64,000 nt of DNA, from assembly GCA_030603495.1 (NCBI GenBank), contig JAUVXR010000002.1, positions 88,603-152,602 on the forward strand, read 5' to 3'. Source of the stretch: a bacterium (GTDB lineage: Bacteria > Armatimonadota > Zipacnadia > Zipacnadales > Zipacnadaceae). A program made the position numbers and the translations under genes. How positions within the stretch are numbered: position 1 is the first letter of the stretch; every line of letters starts with the position of its first letter. The notes beneath the pieces were generated by a model. That model was not told the DNA's origin. It saw nothing but the letters and a program-made list of their open reading frames with translations, and ran no database searches. Shown one piece after another: positions 8,017 through 17,231 of this stretch.

Positions 8017-9498
8017 TCAGCAATCTTCCTCGGCCTCAGAGACTGGTGTCTCCTGCTGGAGAGAGTCCGTCCGGTGTAAGCCTTGCATCACGATTCGGCG
8101 AAAGGCCATCACCAACTCAGGGTCGAATCCGCTGCCGGCTCGGGCTAGGATATCATGCAGAGCCTCCTGCGGCGACAGACTCGCCTGACGAGCCGGGTTG
8201 TGCGGATTGATGAGCCGATCATAGGCATCGGCGATGGCGATTATGCGTGCGTCGTAGGGAATGGCGTCGCCCTTGAGGCTCTCGGGGAAGCCCGTGCCGT
8301 CCCAGCGCTCGTGGTGGTGGGTAACCACCGAGAGCACAGGTTGCAGGAAGGTCACGGGCGCCAGAATGCTCTGGCCGATGAGGGGGTGCATCCGATAGAA
8401 GGCCTGCTCAGGTTCGCCAGGTTCGCCGTTGGCAGGGAGGTCGTCCCGGTCGAGCCCGATCTTGCCGACGTCATGGAGGATCGAGCCGAAGCGCAGCAGT
8501 TCGCGTTGCTCCTCGGGTATCCCCACTTCTGCGGCAATCTGGTCAACGATGTCAGTGACCCGTTCAGAGTGACTGTAAGTATCGCTATCTTTGGCCTCAA
8601 TCGCCCGGGTCAAGGTGCGGACGGTCTCGTAGTAGCTGCGGCGGATATCCTCGTACAGTTCGGCGTTCTCGATGGCCACGGAGGCCTGGTGGGCGAAAGC
8701 AGTAAGCAGATCCACTTCCCGCTGGACAAATCTGCGCGGGGACTTGGCGTAGACCCGCACCACCCCCAACACCTTGTCTTTGGTCTCCAAAGGCACAATG
8801 AGCACGGAGGTCAGGCCAGCTTGCCTGGCGGCTTCAGGGTACTGAAAATGAGGGTCAGTGCGCACGTCGTAGATCTGCTCAGCGTGGCCGCTGAGCACCC
8901 GTTGATCCACCACACTGCCTGGCACCAGCACTGGGCCTTTTTGCCAGTAGTCCTCGCCCAGCCCAGCGCTAGCCGTGAGCTTTAGCTCGCCGGTCTCCTC
9001 GTCGAGCAACCGGATGTTGCATGCCTTAGCATCCATAACGCGCATAGCGTGGGAAGTGATAAGCTCAAGCACCTGCTTGATGCGCAAGGTCGAGGTTATA
9101 CTGCGGGCTACTTCATAGAGCGTCCGGGCCTCCACCACCCGCCGTTTGAGTTCGGACGATAGTCGCGAGGCAACGATGCCTACCACATAGAAGATGAGCA
9201 TGCGCAGGATCATATTGAACAGATTCTGCAAGCTCGAATCGGCTGAGGAGAGCCCCTGTCCAGATTCGGTAGGCATCCACCAACCGCAGCCAAGCCCAGC
9301 TATCAGGGAGACGATTATCGCCCCGGGGTCACCAAACATGAAAGCGGCCCACAGTATGGGCAGATAGTAGAAGTGCACAGCATAGCTGTCGGTCCCGGCC
9401 AAGTACACCAGCCATGTGACAAACGCCATGGCCAGGGCCAGCACCATCAGGGATACTATGGTTCCTGTTCGGCTACGCTTCATCGCTGCCAAGACCAT
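8017..9498 (-). CDS. membrane GAF-HD-GYP phosphodiesterase
   Basis: A 493-residue signalling protein. Residues 10-115 hold about four hydrophobic helices, e.g. IVSLMVLALAMAFVTWLVYL. A GAF domain follows at about residues 135-285, then a C-terminal HD-GYP domain with ILHDVGKIGLD and HHHERWDGTGFPE. HD-GYP proteins hydrolyse cyclic di-GMP (sometimes cGAMP) using a metal centre built on these His/Asp residues; the core residues are present. The ribosome-binding site AGGAGG lies directly against the first ATG, so a TTG two codons later or the ATG at codon 6 may be the true start. It probably senses a membrane or small-molecule signal. Confidence 0.9.
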   Translation of the reverse strand: MVLAAMKRSRTGTIVSLMVLALAMAFVTWLVYLAGTDSYAVHFYYLPILWAAFMFGDPGAIIVSLIAGLGCGWWMPTESGQGLSSADSSLQNLFNMILRMLIFYVVGIVASRLSSELKRRVVEARTLYEVARSITSTLRIKQVLELITSHAMRVMDAKACNIRLLDEETGELKLTASAGLGEDYWQKGPVLVPGSVVDQRVLSGHAEQIYDVRTDPHFQYPEAARQAGLTSVLIVPLETKDKVLGVVRVYAKSPRRFVQREVDLLTAFAHQASVAIENAELYEDIRRSYYETVRTLTRAIEAKDSDTYSHSERVTDIVDQIAAEVGIPEEQRELLRFGSILHDVGKIGLDRDDLPANGEPGEPEQAFYRMHPLIGQSILAPVTFLQPVLSVVTHHHERWDGTGFPESLKGDAIPYDARIIAIADAYDRLINPHNPARQASLSPQEALHDILARAGSGFDPELVMAFRRIVMQGLHRTDSLQQETPVSEAEEDC

Positions 9499-9626
9499 TC
9501 CTCCTGGTTACCCGTTGTCCTCCCACTCTAAGCTGGACACATTCGCGGTAGCACTGACCGTTGGCGACAAAGTAACACCGATTGACAGCCGGCTTCCCCG
9601 CTCACAGCTCAGTCATACTGTCCCGC

Positions 9627-11603
9627 CTATCGGACTACAGTGCCTGGCGGGCAAAGGCGATCGGCCACCACCAATGCCTCGGGCTCCTCCGCACCGACGG
9701 CAAGAATCATACCCTGCGACTCTACCCCATGGATGGTCGCCGGTTCCAGATTCGCTACTACGACCACGTTGATGTTCAACATCTCCCGGGGATTGAACTG
9801 CTTGGCAATCCCTGCTACGATCTGGCGGGACTCGGACTCGCCCACGTCAACTATCAGCCGCAGGAGCTTATCGGCCCCGGGGATGCGATGAGCCTCCAGT
9901 ATTGTACCCACGCGCAGATCTAGCTGCGCAAACTGCTCAATAGTGACAGTATCGGCACGGGCCACGGCCTGCTGTTCTGCTGCGGATTGCTCGGCCCGCT
10001 CACTGCGCGCCTGGAGACGGTCCATGGCTCGCCTTATGTCCACACGCGGGAAGATGGGGCGTCCGGGCTCGATAGCGATACCACTGGGTAGCTGCAGTGC
10101 CCGGCAGTCGTCCCAGGATTTTTCGGCCCCCGCAGATTCTAGCCCCAGTTGCCGCCAGATCTCATCACAGATAGCGGGCATGAACGGCGAGACCATTATG
10201 GCCAGTACCCGCACGCAGTCCAGGACATCGTACAGGACCGCCTCGAGCTCGACCTGCTTGGCCTCTTTATGGAGTGTCCAGGGCGCGCGCGTGTCCAGGA
10301 ACTTGTTAGCGCTCGCCACCAGCTCCCAGATGGCTACCAGAGCAGCACTGAAGCTATATTCCGCCATCTCCTGCTCCACAAGCGCGCGGACCCGGTCAAT
10401 CTCGGCGGCCAGTTCGCCCGCACCCGGCCCGGGCTCGGGAATCTTCTTCTCCAGGTAGCGCTCGACCAACGGTAAAGTGCGGTTGAGCAGGTTGCCCAGA
10501 TCGTTGGCCAGGTCGGCATTAAATCGACTTAGCAGTCCCCGCCAGGAGAATGAAGCGTCCAGACCGAAGGTTACCTCGCGCAGCAGGAAGTAGCGCAGAC
10601 TGTCCACGGCCACAGCGGTCGTCGCCCCGGAAATATCGGCCAGCTCGCGCGCCACTTCGTACGGGTGCAGCACGTTCCCCTTCGACTTCCTCATCCTGTC
10701 ACCTTGGGCAGTGATCCACCAGCCATGTGCAAAGAGCGTCTCGGGCAGCGGCAAGTCCAGCGCCATGAGTATAGCCGGCCACAGGGTGGCGTGAAAGCGG
10801 GTTAGGATGTCTTTGCCCATCAGTTCCAGACGCGGCGGCCACCACTGCCCGAACTCGTCGAGGTCATCGGGATACCCGACCTGGGAGAGGTAGTTTATCA
10901 GGGCATCGAACCAGACATAGATGGATTGCGTGTCGTCGTCGGGCACCGGTATGTCCCATTCGGTATGGCCGCGGCTGATGCAGGCATCGCGCAAGCCCTC
11001 CCCCATAAACGAGAGCACCTCGTTGCGCCGCGACTCGGGCAAGATGAATTCGGGATGGCGCTCGATGTGTTCCCGAAGTCGGTCGGAATAAGCAGACGTG
11101 CGGAAGAAATAAGCCGGTTCGGTGACCTGCTCGACCTCCCGCTTGCATTCGGGGCAGTCGCCCCCCACCAGTTCACTCTCTAACAGGTGCGTCTCGCACG
11201 GAATGCAATACCAGCCTTGGTACTCGCCCAGGTAGATGTCACCGGATTCCCGCAGCCGCCGGAAGACGTACTGGACAGTCGCCACATGATGGGAGTCGGT
11301 GGTGCGGATGAAGCGGTCATAATCAATGTGCAGTCGCTTCCACATCCGCTGCCAGGCCTCGACTACCTCGTCAACTAACTCCTGAGGCTTCAGGCCGCGG
11401 GCCTCGGCAGAGCGGGCTATTTTCTGCCCGTGCTCGTCGGTTCCGGTCGAAAAGAGGACCGGTTCGCCGAGCAGCCGGTGGTACCGCGCCTGGGCGTCCG
11501 CCCCTATCGTGGTGTACGAGTGCCCAATGTGGGGCAAGTCGTTAACGTAGTAGATAGGCGTGGTAATGTAGAAGCTTCTGCCCGAATCGTCTGCTGATCT
11601 CAT
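9627..11603 (-). CDS. metG: methionyl-tRNA synthetase
   Basis: Class I synthetase charging tRNA-Met. The start MRSADDSGRSFYITTPIYY was chosen because upstream codons overlap the FmdB-like gene and are not conserved. Visible features are the HIGH-type signature PHIGHSYT, a zinc knuckle with CIPCETH and CPECKRE, the WFDALINYLS block, and the KMSKS region in the form RMRKSKGN. The C-terminus, about residues 550-658, is an EMAP-II/Trbp111-like tRNA-binding domain: LDLRVGTILEAHRIPGADKL, then GMILAVG. Length (658 residues) is normal for the dimeric bacterial type with the C-terminal domain. Confidence 0.95.
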   Translation of the reverse strand: MRSADDSGRSFYITTPIYYVNDLPHIGHSYTTIGADAQARYHRLLGEPVLFSTGTDEHGQKIARSAEARGLKPQELVDEVVEAWQRMWKRLHIDYDRFIRTTDSHHVATVQYVFRRLRESGDIYLGEYQGWYCIPCETHLLESELVGGDCPECKREVEQVTEPAYFFRTSAYSDRLREHIERHPEFILPESRRNEVLSFMGEGLRDACISRGHTEWDIPVPDDDTQSIYVWFDALINYLSQVGYPDDLDEFGQWWPPRLELMGKDILTRFHATLWPAILMALDLPLPETLFAHGWWITAQGDRMRKSKGNVLHPYEVARELADISGATTAVAVDSLRYFLLREVTFGLDASFSWRGLLSRFNADLANDLGNLLNRTLPLVERYLEKKIPEPGPGAGELAAEIDRVRALVEQEMAEYSFSAALVAIWELVASANKFLDTRAPWTLHKEAKQVELEAVLYDVLDCVRVLAIMVSPFMPAICDEIWRQLGLESAGAEKSWDDCRALQLPSGIAIEPGRPIFPRVDIRRAMDRLQARSERAEQSAAEQQAVARADTVTIEQFAQLDLRVGTILEAHRIPGADKLLRLIVDVGESESRQIVAGIAKQFNPREMLNINVVVVANLEPATIHGVESQGMILAVGAEEPEALVVADRLCPPGTVVR

Positions 11604-11676
11604 CAACTGAGACGTCCTTCGTGCAATTGTTGCTCTCCGCCCCGCATATTGCGCTGCTCTATGGCTCGGCATCAGC

Positions 11677-11913
11677 TTACCTACAGCATGAGGCGCAACT
11701 GCTAGCGCTGCAACTGGTGCAGCTTCCCGAACCACTTATACTCCGGCTGGTCGAAGAGCCCGAGCCGACCCGTCCGTAGAACGACGACATTATACGCTGG
11801 ATATCGCTCCCACCACAAGACGGGCAGGCGGCCGGCTCATCTCGAGCAGTGCGCGAACGCAGCAGTTCAAAGCTGTTCGCACACTCTCGGCACCTATACT
11901 CAAACAATGGCAT
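11677..11913 (-). CDS. FmdB-type zinc ribbon protein
   Basis: A small 78-residue protein starting MPLFEYRCRECANSFELL, with a second knuckle CPSCGGSDI. The two CxxC pairs form the zinc ribbon of the FmdB family. The C-terminal half is a low-complexity Ser/Gly/Cys tail (SGSGSCTSCSASSCASC), common in this family. Members are often annotated as putative regulators, but the function is not established. It lies directly upstream of metG on the same strand, 73 bp away, and may be co-transcribed with it and the RicT-like gene. Confidence 0.88.
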   Translation of the reverse strand: MPLFEYRCRECANSFELLRSRTARDEPAACPSCGGSDIQRIMSSFYGRVGSGSSTSRSISGSGSCTSCSASSCASCCR

Positions 11914-11963
11914 AGCTCCACTCCGACTGCCTTTTTCTCAATATCCTCTGGGTGCTGGCTAGG

Positions 11964-12899
11964 TCAACTGTCTTGGTCTATCCTGCGCTCTTGCCTTGCC
12001 ACCGTGTGCGCATCGGCGGCAGACACAACGACGATACGCTGGTCGGCCAGCTTCACCGTTAACTCCTGCTTGAGTACGCGCTGCTCAACGACTTGGCCCT
12101 CGCCGTGGGGCGTCTGGACTTGCTCTCCCACGTCTGCCAACCGGGCGCGGGCGGTGGCATATACGCCGTGTTCATAGCGCAAGCAACACATCAATCGGTT
12201 GCACACCCCGCTGATCTTCTCTGGATTCAGGGGCAGGTCCTGGTCCTTGGCCAAGCGAATGCTGACCGGTTTGAACTCGCGCAGGAATCGCGCGCAGCAC
12301 AGCGGCTGGCCACAGGGGCCCAGGCCGCCGTGCATCTTCGCCTCGTCACGCACCCCAATCTGGCGCAGCTCGATATGGCAGTGAAAGGTCTGGGCCAAGT
12401 CCCGGACCAACTCGCGGAAGTCCACCCGGCCCTCAGCAGTGAAGAAGAAAATAAGCTGGCGCTGGTCCAGGGTATAGTCGGCCCTGACCAGCTTCATCAC
12501 CAACCCGTGCTCGGCGATCTTCTGCCTGCAGACCGCGATGGCCTCCCGGGCCTGCTCCTGGAGCCAACGCTTCCTCCGGAAGTCGCTCGATTCGGCTTTG
12601 CGCAATAGCGACTTGGTGGGGGCAGGATGACCTGGTTCGGCTTTGTCCTTCACGTAGACCACTTGGCCAACATCCGGTCCCCTCTCAGTTTGGGCCACGA
12701 CAAACTGCCCCGGCCTGATCTTCACTCCGCCGGACTTGAACCAGTAGATCGGCCCGGTACGCCAAAAGCACAGCGCGACAACCTCGTCGCGGCGCTGCTC
12801 CGCCCGACTCCGCGTGGGCATGTCCGCCCCCCGCGCAGTCTGGCCAGCCTCGGTCTGACCATCTTGATCCCGATTGTCCTGCAGGTCCCTGTCAGCCAT
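11964..12899 (-). CDS. PSP1/RicT-like protein
   Basis: A PSP1 C-terminal domain protein of the RicT (YaaT) type. The diagnostic cysteine blocks are CGQPLCCARFL and CNRLMCCLRYE, which in Bacillus RicT help hold Fe-S clusters in the RicA-RicF-RicT complex that stimulates RNase Y maturation. GLGPCGQPLCC and RVDFRELVRDLA are family hallmarks. I start at ATG 12899 (MADRDLQDN); a GTG at 12938, almost touching the mfd stop, would add 13 poorly conserved residues. The N-terminal 40 residues are charged and probably disordered. Position right after mfd suggests co-transcription. Confidence 0.87.
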   Translation of the reverse strand: MADRDLQDNRDQDGQTEAGQTARGADMPTRSRAEQRRDEVVALCFWRTGPIYWFKSGGVKIRPGQFVVAQTERGPDVGQVVYVKDKAEPGHPAPTKSLLRKAESSDFRRKRWLQEQAREAIAVCRQKIAEHGLVMKLVRADYTLDQRQLIFFFTAEGRVDFRELVRDLAQTFHCHIELRQIGVRDEAKMHGGLGPCGQPLCCARFLREFKPVSIRLAKDQDLPLNPEKISGVCNRLMCCLRYEHGVYATARARLADVGEQVQTPHGEGQVVEQRVLKQELTVKLADQRIVVVSAADAHTVARQERRIDQDS

Positions 12900-12941
12900 A
12901 GTCTTGATCACCGATCGTGCAGAGCCGCGCCACCACACAGC

Positions 12942-15900
12942 TTACGAGGCGGTCGCTACAGTATCCTGCTCTGCTAGGTCGTAGTTGGCCCTGTCCAACA
13001 GCCGCCCAACCAACTCCTGGACAGCAGCCATTGCAAACTGGCCACCCTTTTGTCTGTATCCGAAGCAGATCTGCTGTGAGTCGAAACTGGCGCGGGGCAG
13101 CTTGGAGCGCGCCCCCCGCCGGGCCTGAAGCTTGGTCGGCTTGTACAGACCCTGTAGCAGACGCAACTCCCCAGGCTTTAGACGTGCCTCGGCCCGCAAT
13201 CGGATAACAATCCGACTATTCTCTGTGGTGATGTCAGCGATACCGACGGCGATACAGCGCAGCTTGAGTTCAGCTATCTGCACCAGGTTCTCAACCGCAG
13301 GCGGCAGCCTGCCGTAGCGGTCGGTCATCTCCGCGGCCAGGTCAGCTATCTGCTCAGGAGTGGTCGTCGCAGCAAGCTGCCGGTACAACGCTATGCGCTG
13401 GTTCTCTGCCGGCACGTACTCGGCGGGAATCAGCGCCTCGATGGGCAAGTCAAGCGCCGGCGCGCCCTCGTAGTCAGACGTCGGTTCGCCTTTGAGCGTC
13501 TTAACGGAGTCGGCTAGCATCTGGCAGTACAGGTCCAGGCCCACCGCCGACAGGTGCCCGCTCTGCTCGGCCCCCAAGATATCGCCGGCACCCCGTATCT
13601 CCAGGTCGCGCAACGCCAGCTTGAAGCCGCTGCCCAGTTCGCTGAATTCCTCCAACGCCTTGAGGCGCTGCTCGGCCTCGGCAGTCATTCGTTCCGGGTA
13701 GCGGTACAGTAGATATGCGTAGGCCTGGCGGTCGGATCTGCCCACACGCCCCCGAAGCTGGTAAAGCTGGGCCAGCCCCAGTCTGTCCGCATCATCAATT
13801 ATTATAGTGTTAGCGTTAGGTACGTCCAGGCCGCTCTCGATGATGGTCGTGCAAACCAGTACATCAAACTCCTCGGCATAGAAGGCCAGCATGACCTGCT
13901 CGAGATCAGCTTCGGGGAGTTGGCCGTGCCCAACTGCTACCGTAGCCTCGGGCACCAGACGCTGAACGGCGGCGGCAATATGATTAATAGATTTTACCCG
14001 ATTATGGACGAAATACACTTGGCCGCTGCGGCGCAACTCGCGGAGAATCGCCTCGCGGATTAGCTGATCGTCTCGCTCTCGGACGAAGGTGCGGATGGGC
14101 ATACGGCCCCGGGGCGGGTCGTTGATCAGCGAAATGGCCCGCACCCCCGACAGGGCCATATTCAGCGTCCGCGGAATCGGCGTAGCGGTCAGCGTTACCA
14201 CATCCACGCTCTGGCGCAGTTTCTTGAGCTGCTCTTTCTGCTTTACTCCGAACCGCTGCTCCTCGTCAATAACCACCAAACCCAGGTCATTCAAGCCAAC
14301 ATCAGTGGCCAGCAGACGGTGGGTACCTATGACGATATCCACGGTGCCTTCTTTGAGCCCGCGGATTATCTTCTGCTGCTGCTCGCGCGTGCGGAAGCGG
14401 CTGAGCATAGCTATTTCAACCGGGTACCCCGACAGACGCTGGCCGAAGGTATTATAGTGCTGTTGGGCCAGTACGGTTGTCGGCACCAGCACGGCGACCT
14501 GCTTGCCGGCCAGCACCGCTTTGAACGCCGCCCGCACCGCCACCTCGGTCTTACCGAAGCCGACATCACCACAGATGAGCCGGTCCATCGGCTTGCCTGC
14601 TTCCATATCCGTTTTGACATCGGCAATGGCCCCCAGTTGGTCGCCAGTCTCCTCGTAGCGGAAGGAGTTCTCCAGTTGGGCCAGCCAAGGGTTGTCGGGG
14701 GCGAAGCAGTAGCCCTCGACCTGCTCCCGCGCGGCATACAGCTTCATCAACTCACGGGCTAGCAGCCTGGTGGAGGCTTGGGCCTTCTTCTTGGCACGAT
14801 TCCAGCGCCCACTGTTGAGCTTGGTAATCGGCGGTGAGCCATGCGAACCGATGTACTTCTGAACGCGGTCGAGTTGAGTGGCCGGCACGTAGAGCTTGTC
14901 GCCGTCGGCATACTCGAGGACGAGGTATTCCCGCTCCACTCCGTTGAGGGCCTGCTTAGTCAGACCGCGATAGACGCCAATGCCGTGGTTGATGTGCACC
15001 ACGTAGTCGCCTTCGTGCAACTCGCGTAACGAGGTGAGCGAGAAGCCCGGGTGGTAGCTGCGCTCTGGGGGCCGCCGCAGCTTGCGCCAACCGTAGATCT
15101 CATTTCCGGTCAGGACTATGAGATCCACTTCGGGGACGGTGAAGCCGCCAGAGAGGTCAACGTCCACCACGTTGATACTGCCAGGTAGCAGCTCGTGAAG
15201 CTCGGTTTCCTGGTAGACTCTATCAAGCTCTCGCGAGCGTAGGACCTCGCTGATGCGGGACGGATCGCTGGTGCAGATGACCAGGTACTTGCCTGCGCGT
15301 TGCCACTCGGCCAGGCCTTCAACCAGCAGTTCGAATCTGCCGCCGAAGCTGTCCACGGGCGGAGTATCGAAGCGCACCACCGGAGCATCTTGCTGCCACG
15401 GCACTTCCCGGCGGAGCATACTCAGGTAGATTATCGGTCGGGCCCAGCGGTTGTGCTCAAAATACATAGCCAGGAGCTTAGCAAAGGGCATACAAGCAGT
15501 CTCGGGCAGCCGCAGGTGGCTACCTAGCTTAACGCCGGCCCGGTAGGCCTCGTGGACCTCGTCCTCAAACTGCTCGGCATGCGACTTGAGGTGGATTGGC
15601 TCGTCCACGACCAAGTAAGCGTCCTCAGGCAGGTAGTCACAGAGCGCCTGGGGGCGGGAGTATACATAGGGCAGGTAATGCGCCAGCCCGGGCGCGGGCC
15701 GAAGCTGTCTGAGCAGGCGCAGGTCCTCGTCCATTCGCTCGCGGAGCCGCTCGGCCTCGCGCAGCTTGTTCTGGGAGCGGAGCTGGTCCAACTCGCGCTC
15801 AAAGGCGCTGCGAATGGCCGGAAGCGCCGCCTGTAGCGACTTGTGGGTGAGCAGTATTTCCCCGGCTGGACCTATCCCGATACGCTCCAGGGGCTGGGTG

Positions 15901-16583
15901 GCCCTCTGCGTGACCGGGTCAAAGAGCCGCAACCGCTCCACTTCATTGCCCAGTAGTTCCAGGCGCACCGGCCACTGGCTAGTCGGCGGCGAGATATCTA
16001 CAATGCCCCCCCGTACCGAGAACTGCCCGACCTCATCTACCAGGTCCACCCGCTCATAGCCCAGATCCAACAGCGCCCCGCCCAGCTCGTCGCGGTCAAT
16101 CTCCTGCCCTGCTACCACCTCCCGGCGGGCTTTACGTAGCTCTGTCTGAGGCATCGTGAGATGCAGGACCGCCTTGATGCATGCTACGACTACCGTTGGC
16201 CGGCCGGCGCACAGCCGTTCGAGAACTGTCAAGCGCTGGGCGACCTGAGCAGGGCCAGGCTCTACCCCATCGTAGAGAGCCGAGGCTGTCGAGGGATACA
16301 GCATCACCTCGAGGTCAGCGATATTGCTAAGCAATTGGCCTAGGTCGGTAGCCAGCTGCTGGGCGCGGTCGTCGGTGTAGGTGATTAGCAGAGCAGTGGA
16401 CCGCTCACGGCTGAACAGCGCGGCCAGCAGCACCGCCTTGCCCACAGCACTGACCCCTTCAACCGAGAGGGCCCTCGCGCCACTGGCGAGTTGCTGCTGC
16501 AGTTCAGCGAAGCTGTCCGCTTCGGCAATCTTGTCACGAAGTTGCGAAAGAATTGTCGTCGCCATAACCGAGTGCCAAAACAC
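12942..16583 (-). CDS. mfd: transcription-repair coupling factor
   Basis: A DNA translocase that removes stalled RNA polymerase and recruits UvrA. At 1213 residues it is slightly longer than E. coli Mfd. Domains in order: a UvrB-like N-terminal module (from about residue 30); a CarD-like RNA polymerase interaction domain with LHEGDYVVHINHGIGVYRG (about 520-540); the SF2 motor with Walker A ICGDVGFGKTEVAVRAA and Walker B VIDEEQRFGV; motif III LTATPIPRTL; motif VI QLRGRVGRSDRQAYAYLLY; and a C-terminal TRCF domain. The first start is GTG; an ATG six codons later is equally possible. Downstream lies the RicT-like gene. Confidence 0.97.
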   Translation of the reverse strand: MFWHSVMATTILSQLRDKIAEADSFAELQQQLASGARALSVEGVSAVGKAVLLAALFSRERSTALLITYTDDRAQQLATDLGQLLSNIADLEVMLYPSTASALYDGVEPGPAQVAQRLTVLERLCAGRPTVVVACIKAVLHLTMPQTELRKARREVVAGQEIDRDELGGALLDLGYERVDLVDEVGQFSVRGGIVDISPPTSQWPVRLELLGNEVERLRLFDPVTQRATQPLERIGIGPAGEILLTHKSLQAALPAIRSAFERELDQLRSQNKLREAERLRERMDEDLRLLRQLRPAPGLAHYLPYVYSRPQALCDYLPEDAYLVVDEPIHLKSHAEQFEDEVHEAYRAGVKLGSHLRLPETACMPFAKLLAMYFEHNRWARPIIYLSMLRREVPWQQDAPVVRFDTPPVDSFGGRFELLVEGLAEWQRAGKYLVICTSDPSRISEVLRSRELDRVYQETELHELLPGSINVVDVDLSGGFTVPEVDLIVLTGNEIYGWRKLRRPPERSYHPGFSLTSLRELHEGDYVVHINHGIGVYRGLTKQALNGVEREYLVLEYADGDKLYVPATQLDRVQKYIGSHGSPPITKLNSGRWNRAKKKAQASTRLLARELMKLYAAREQVEGYCFAPDNPWLAQLENSFRYEETGDQLGAIADVKTDMEAGKPMDRLICGDVGFGKTEVAVRAAFKAVLAGKQVAVLVPTTVLAQQHYNTFGQRLSGYPVEIAMLSRFRTREQQQKIIRGLKEGTVDIVIGTHRLLATDVGLNDLGLVVIDEEQRFGVKQKEQLKKLRQSVDVVTLTATPIPRTLNMALSGVRAISLINDPPRGRMPIRTFVRERDDQLIREAILRELRRSGQVYFVHNRVKSINHIAAAVQRLVPEATVAVGHGQLPEADLEQVMLAFYAEEFDVLVCTTIIESGLDVPNANTIIIDDADRLGLAQLYQLRGRVGRSDRQAYAYLLYRYPERMTAEAEQRLKALEEFSELGSGFKLALRDLEIRGAGDILGAEQSGHLSAVGLDLYCQMLADSVKTLKGEPTSDYEGAPALDLPIEALIPAEYVPAENQRIALYRQLAATTTPEQIADLAAEMTDRYGRLPPAVENLVQIAELKLRCIAVGIADITTENSRIVIRLRAEARLKPGELRLLQGLYKPTKLQARRGARSKLPRASFDSQQICFGYRQKGGQFAMAAVQELVGRLLDRANYDLAEQDTVATAS

Positions 16584-16738
16584 ACCTAGCCCGAGATACC
16601 AACTCGGGCGGGGTGAAAGTTGAATGATTCTAAGTTGTTAGACATAATCCGGCGCGCTACGGTTCGGTCTTCTACTAGTACAGACCGGGCAAATCAGCAG
16701 CCGCAGAGTGCTATCAAGGGCTGAACATGCTCCGGGTG

Positions 16739-17218
16739 TTACTGGTCCCCGAAGATGTCCTCACCCTCGGGAATCGAGCTGAACTCGTCGTCAGTGTCGG
16801 AGGCTGCCCCGGCTTCGCCGCCCGTACTAGGTGCAGCAGGGGCACCAGCCCCGGCGCGCTGCTGTTGGCCAGCCCGGCGGCGTTCGGCTTCCTGGCGGCT
16901 TTCCAGGAACTGAACGCGTTGCGCATTAATCTCCACCGCATAGCGGTTCTGGCCGTCCTGGGTCTGCCAGGTCCGCGACTGGACCCGGCCCTCGACGGCT
17001 ACCAACGAGCCCTTGTCCAGGTACTGGGCGCAGTTCTCGGCCTGCGCTGCCCAGGTTACGATGTTGAGCCAGTCAGTTTGCTGCTCCCCCTCGGGAGCAT
17101 CACGTCGAGGCGGGCGACCTACCGCCAGGCGAAACTTGGTGACGGCCGTCCCGCTGGGCGTATACCGCATCTCCGGGTCGTTTGCCAGCCGTCCTACGAG
17201 CACCACGTTGTTGACCAT
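16739..17218 (-). CDS. ssb: single-stranded DNA-binding protein
   Basis: A 159-residue SSB. The OB fold begins MVNNVVLVGRLANDPEMRYT, with TKFRLAVGRP, DWLNIVTW and LVAVEGRVQSRTW following. A Gln/Ala/Gly-rich linker starts near residue 112. The acidic C-terminus reads SSIPEGEDIFGDQ rather than the usual DDDIPF tip that docks RecQ, PriA and other partners, so the terminal Pro-Phe is missing. It follows rpsF by 13 bp, as in many bacteria. rpsR and rplI do not follow; the next gene on this strand is mfd. Confidence 0.95.
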   Translation of the reverse strand: MVNNVVLVGRLANDPEMRYTPSGTAVTKFRLAVGRPPRRDAPEGEQQTDWLNIVTWAAQAENCAQYLDKGSLVAVEGRVQSRTWQTQDGQNRYAVEINAQRVQFLESRQEAERRRAGQQQRAGAGAPAAPSTGGEAGAASDTDDEFSSIPEGEDIFGDQ

Positions 17219-17231
17219 AGCACATCCCCCG

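Noticed and set aside
8155..8985. 276-codon open frame opposite the HD-GYP gene
   Set aside because: Antisense shadow; no recognisable motif or ribosome-binding site.
11604..11735. 44-residue N-terminal extension of MetG
   Set aside because: It overlaps the FmdB-like gene, lacks MetG homology and contains no ribosome-binding site.
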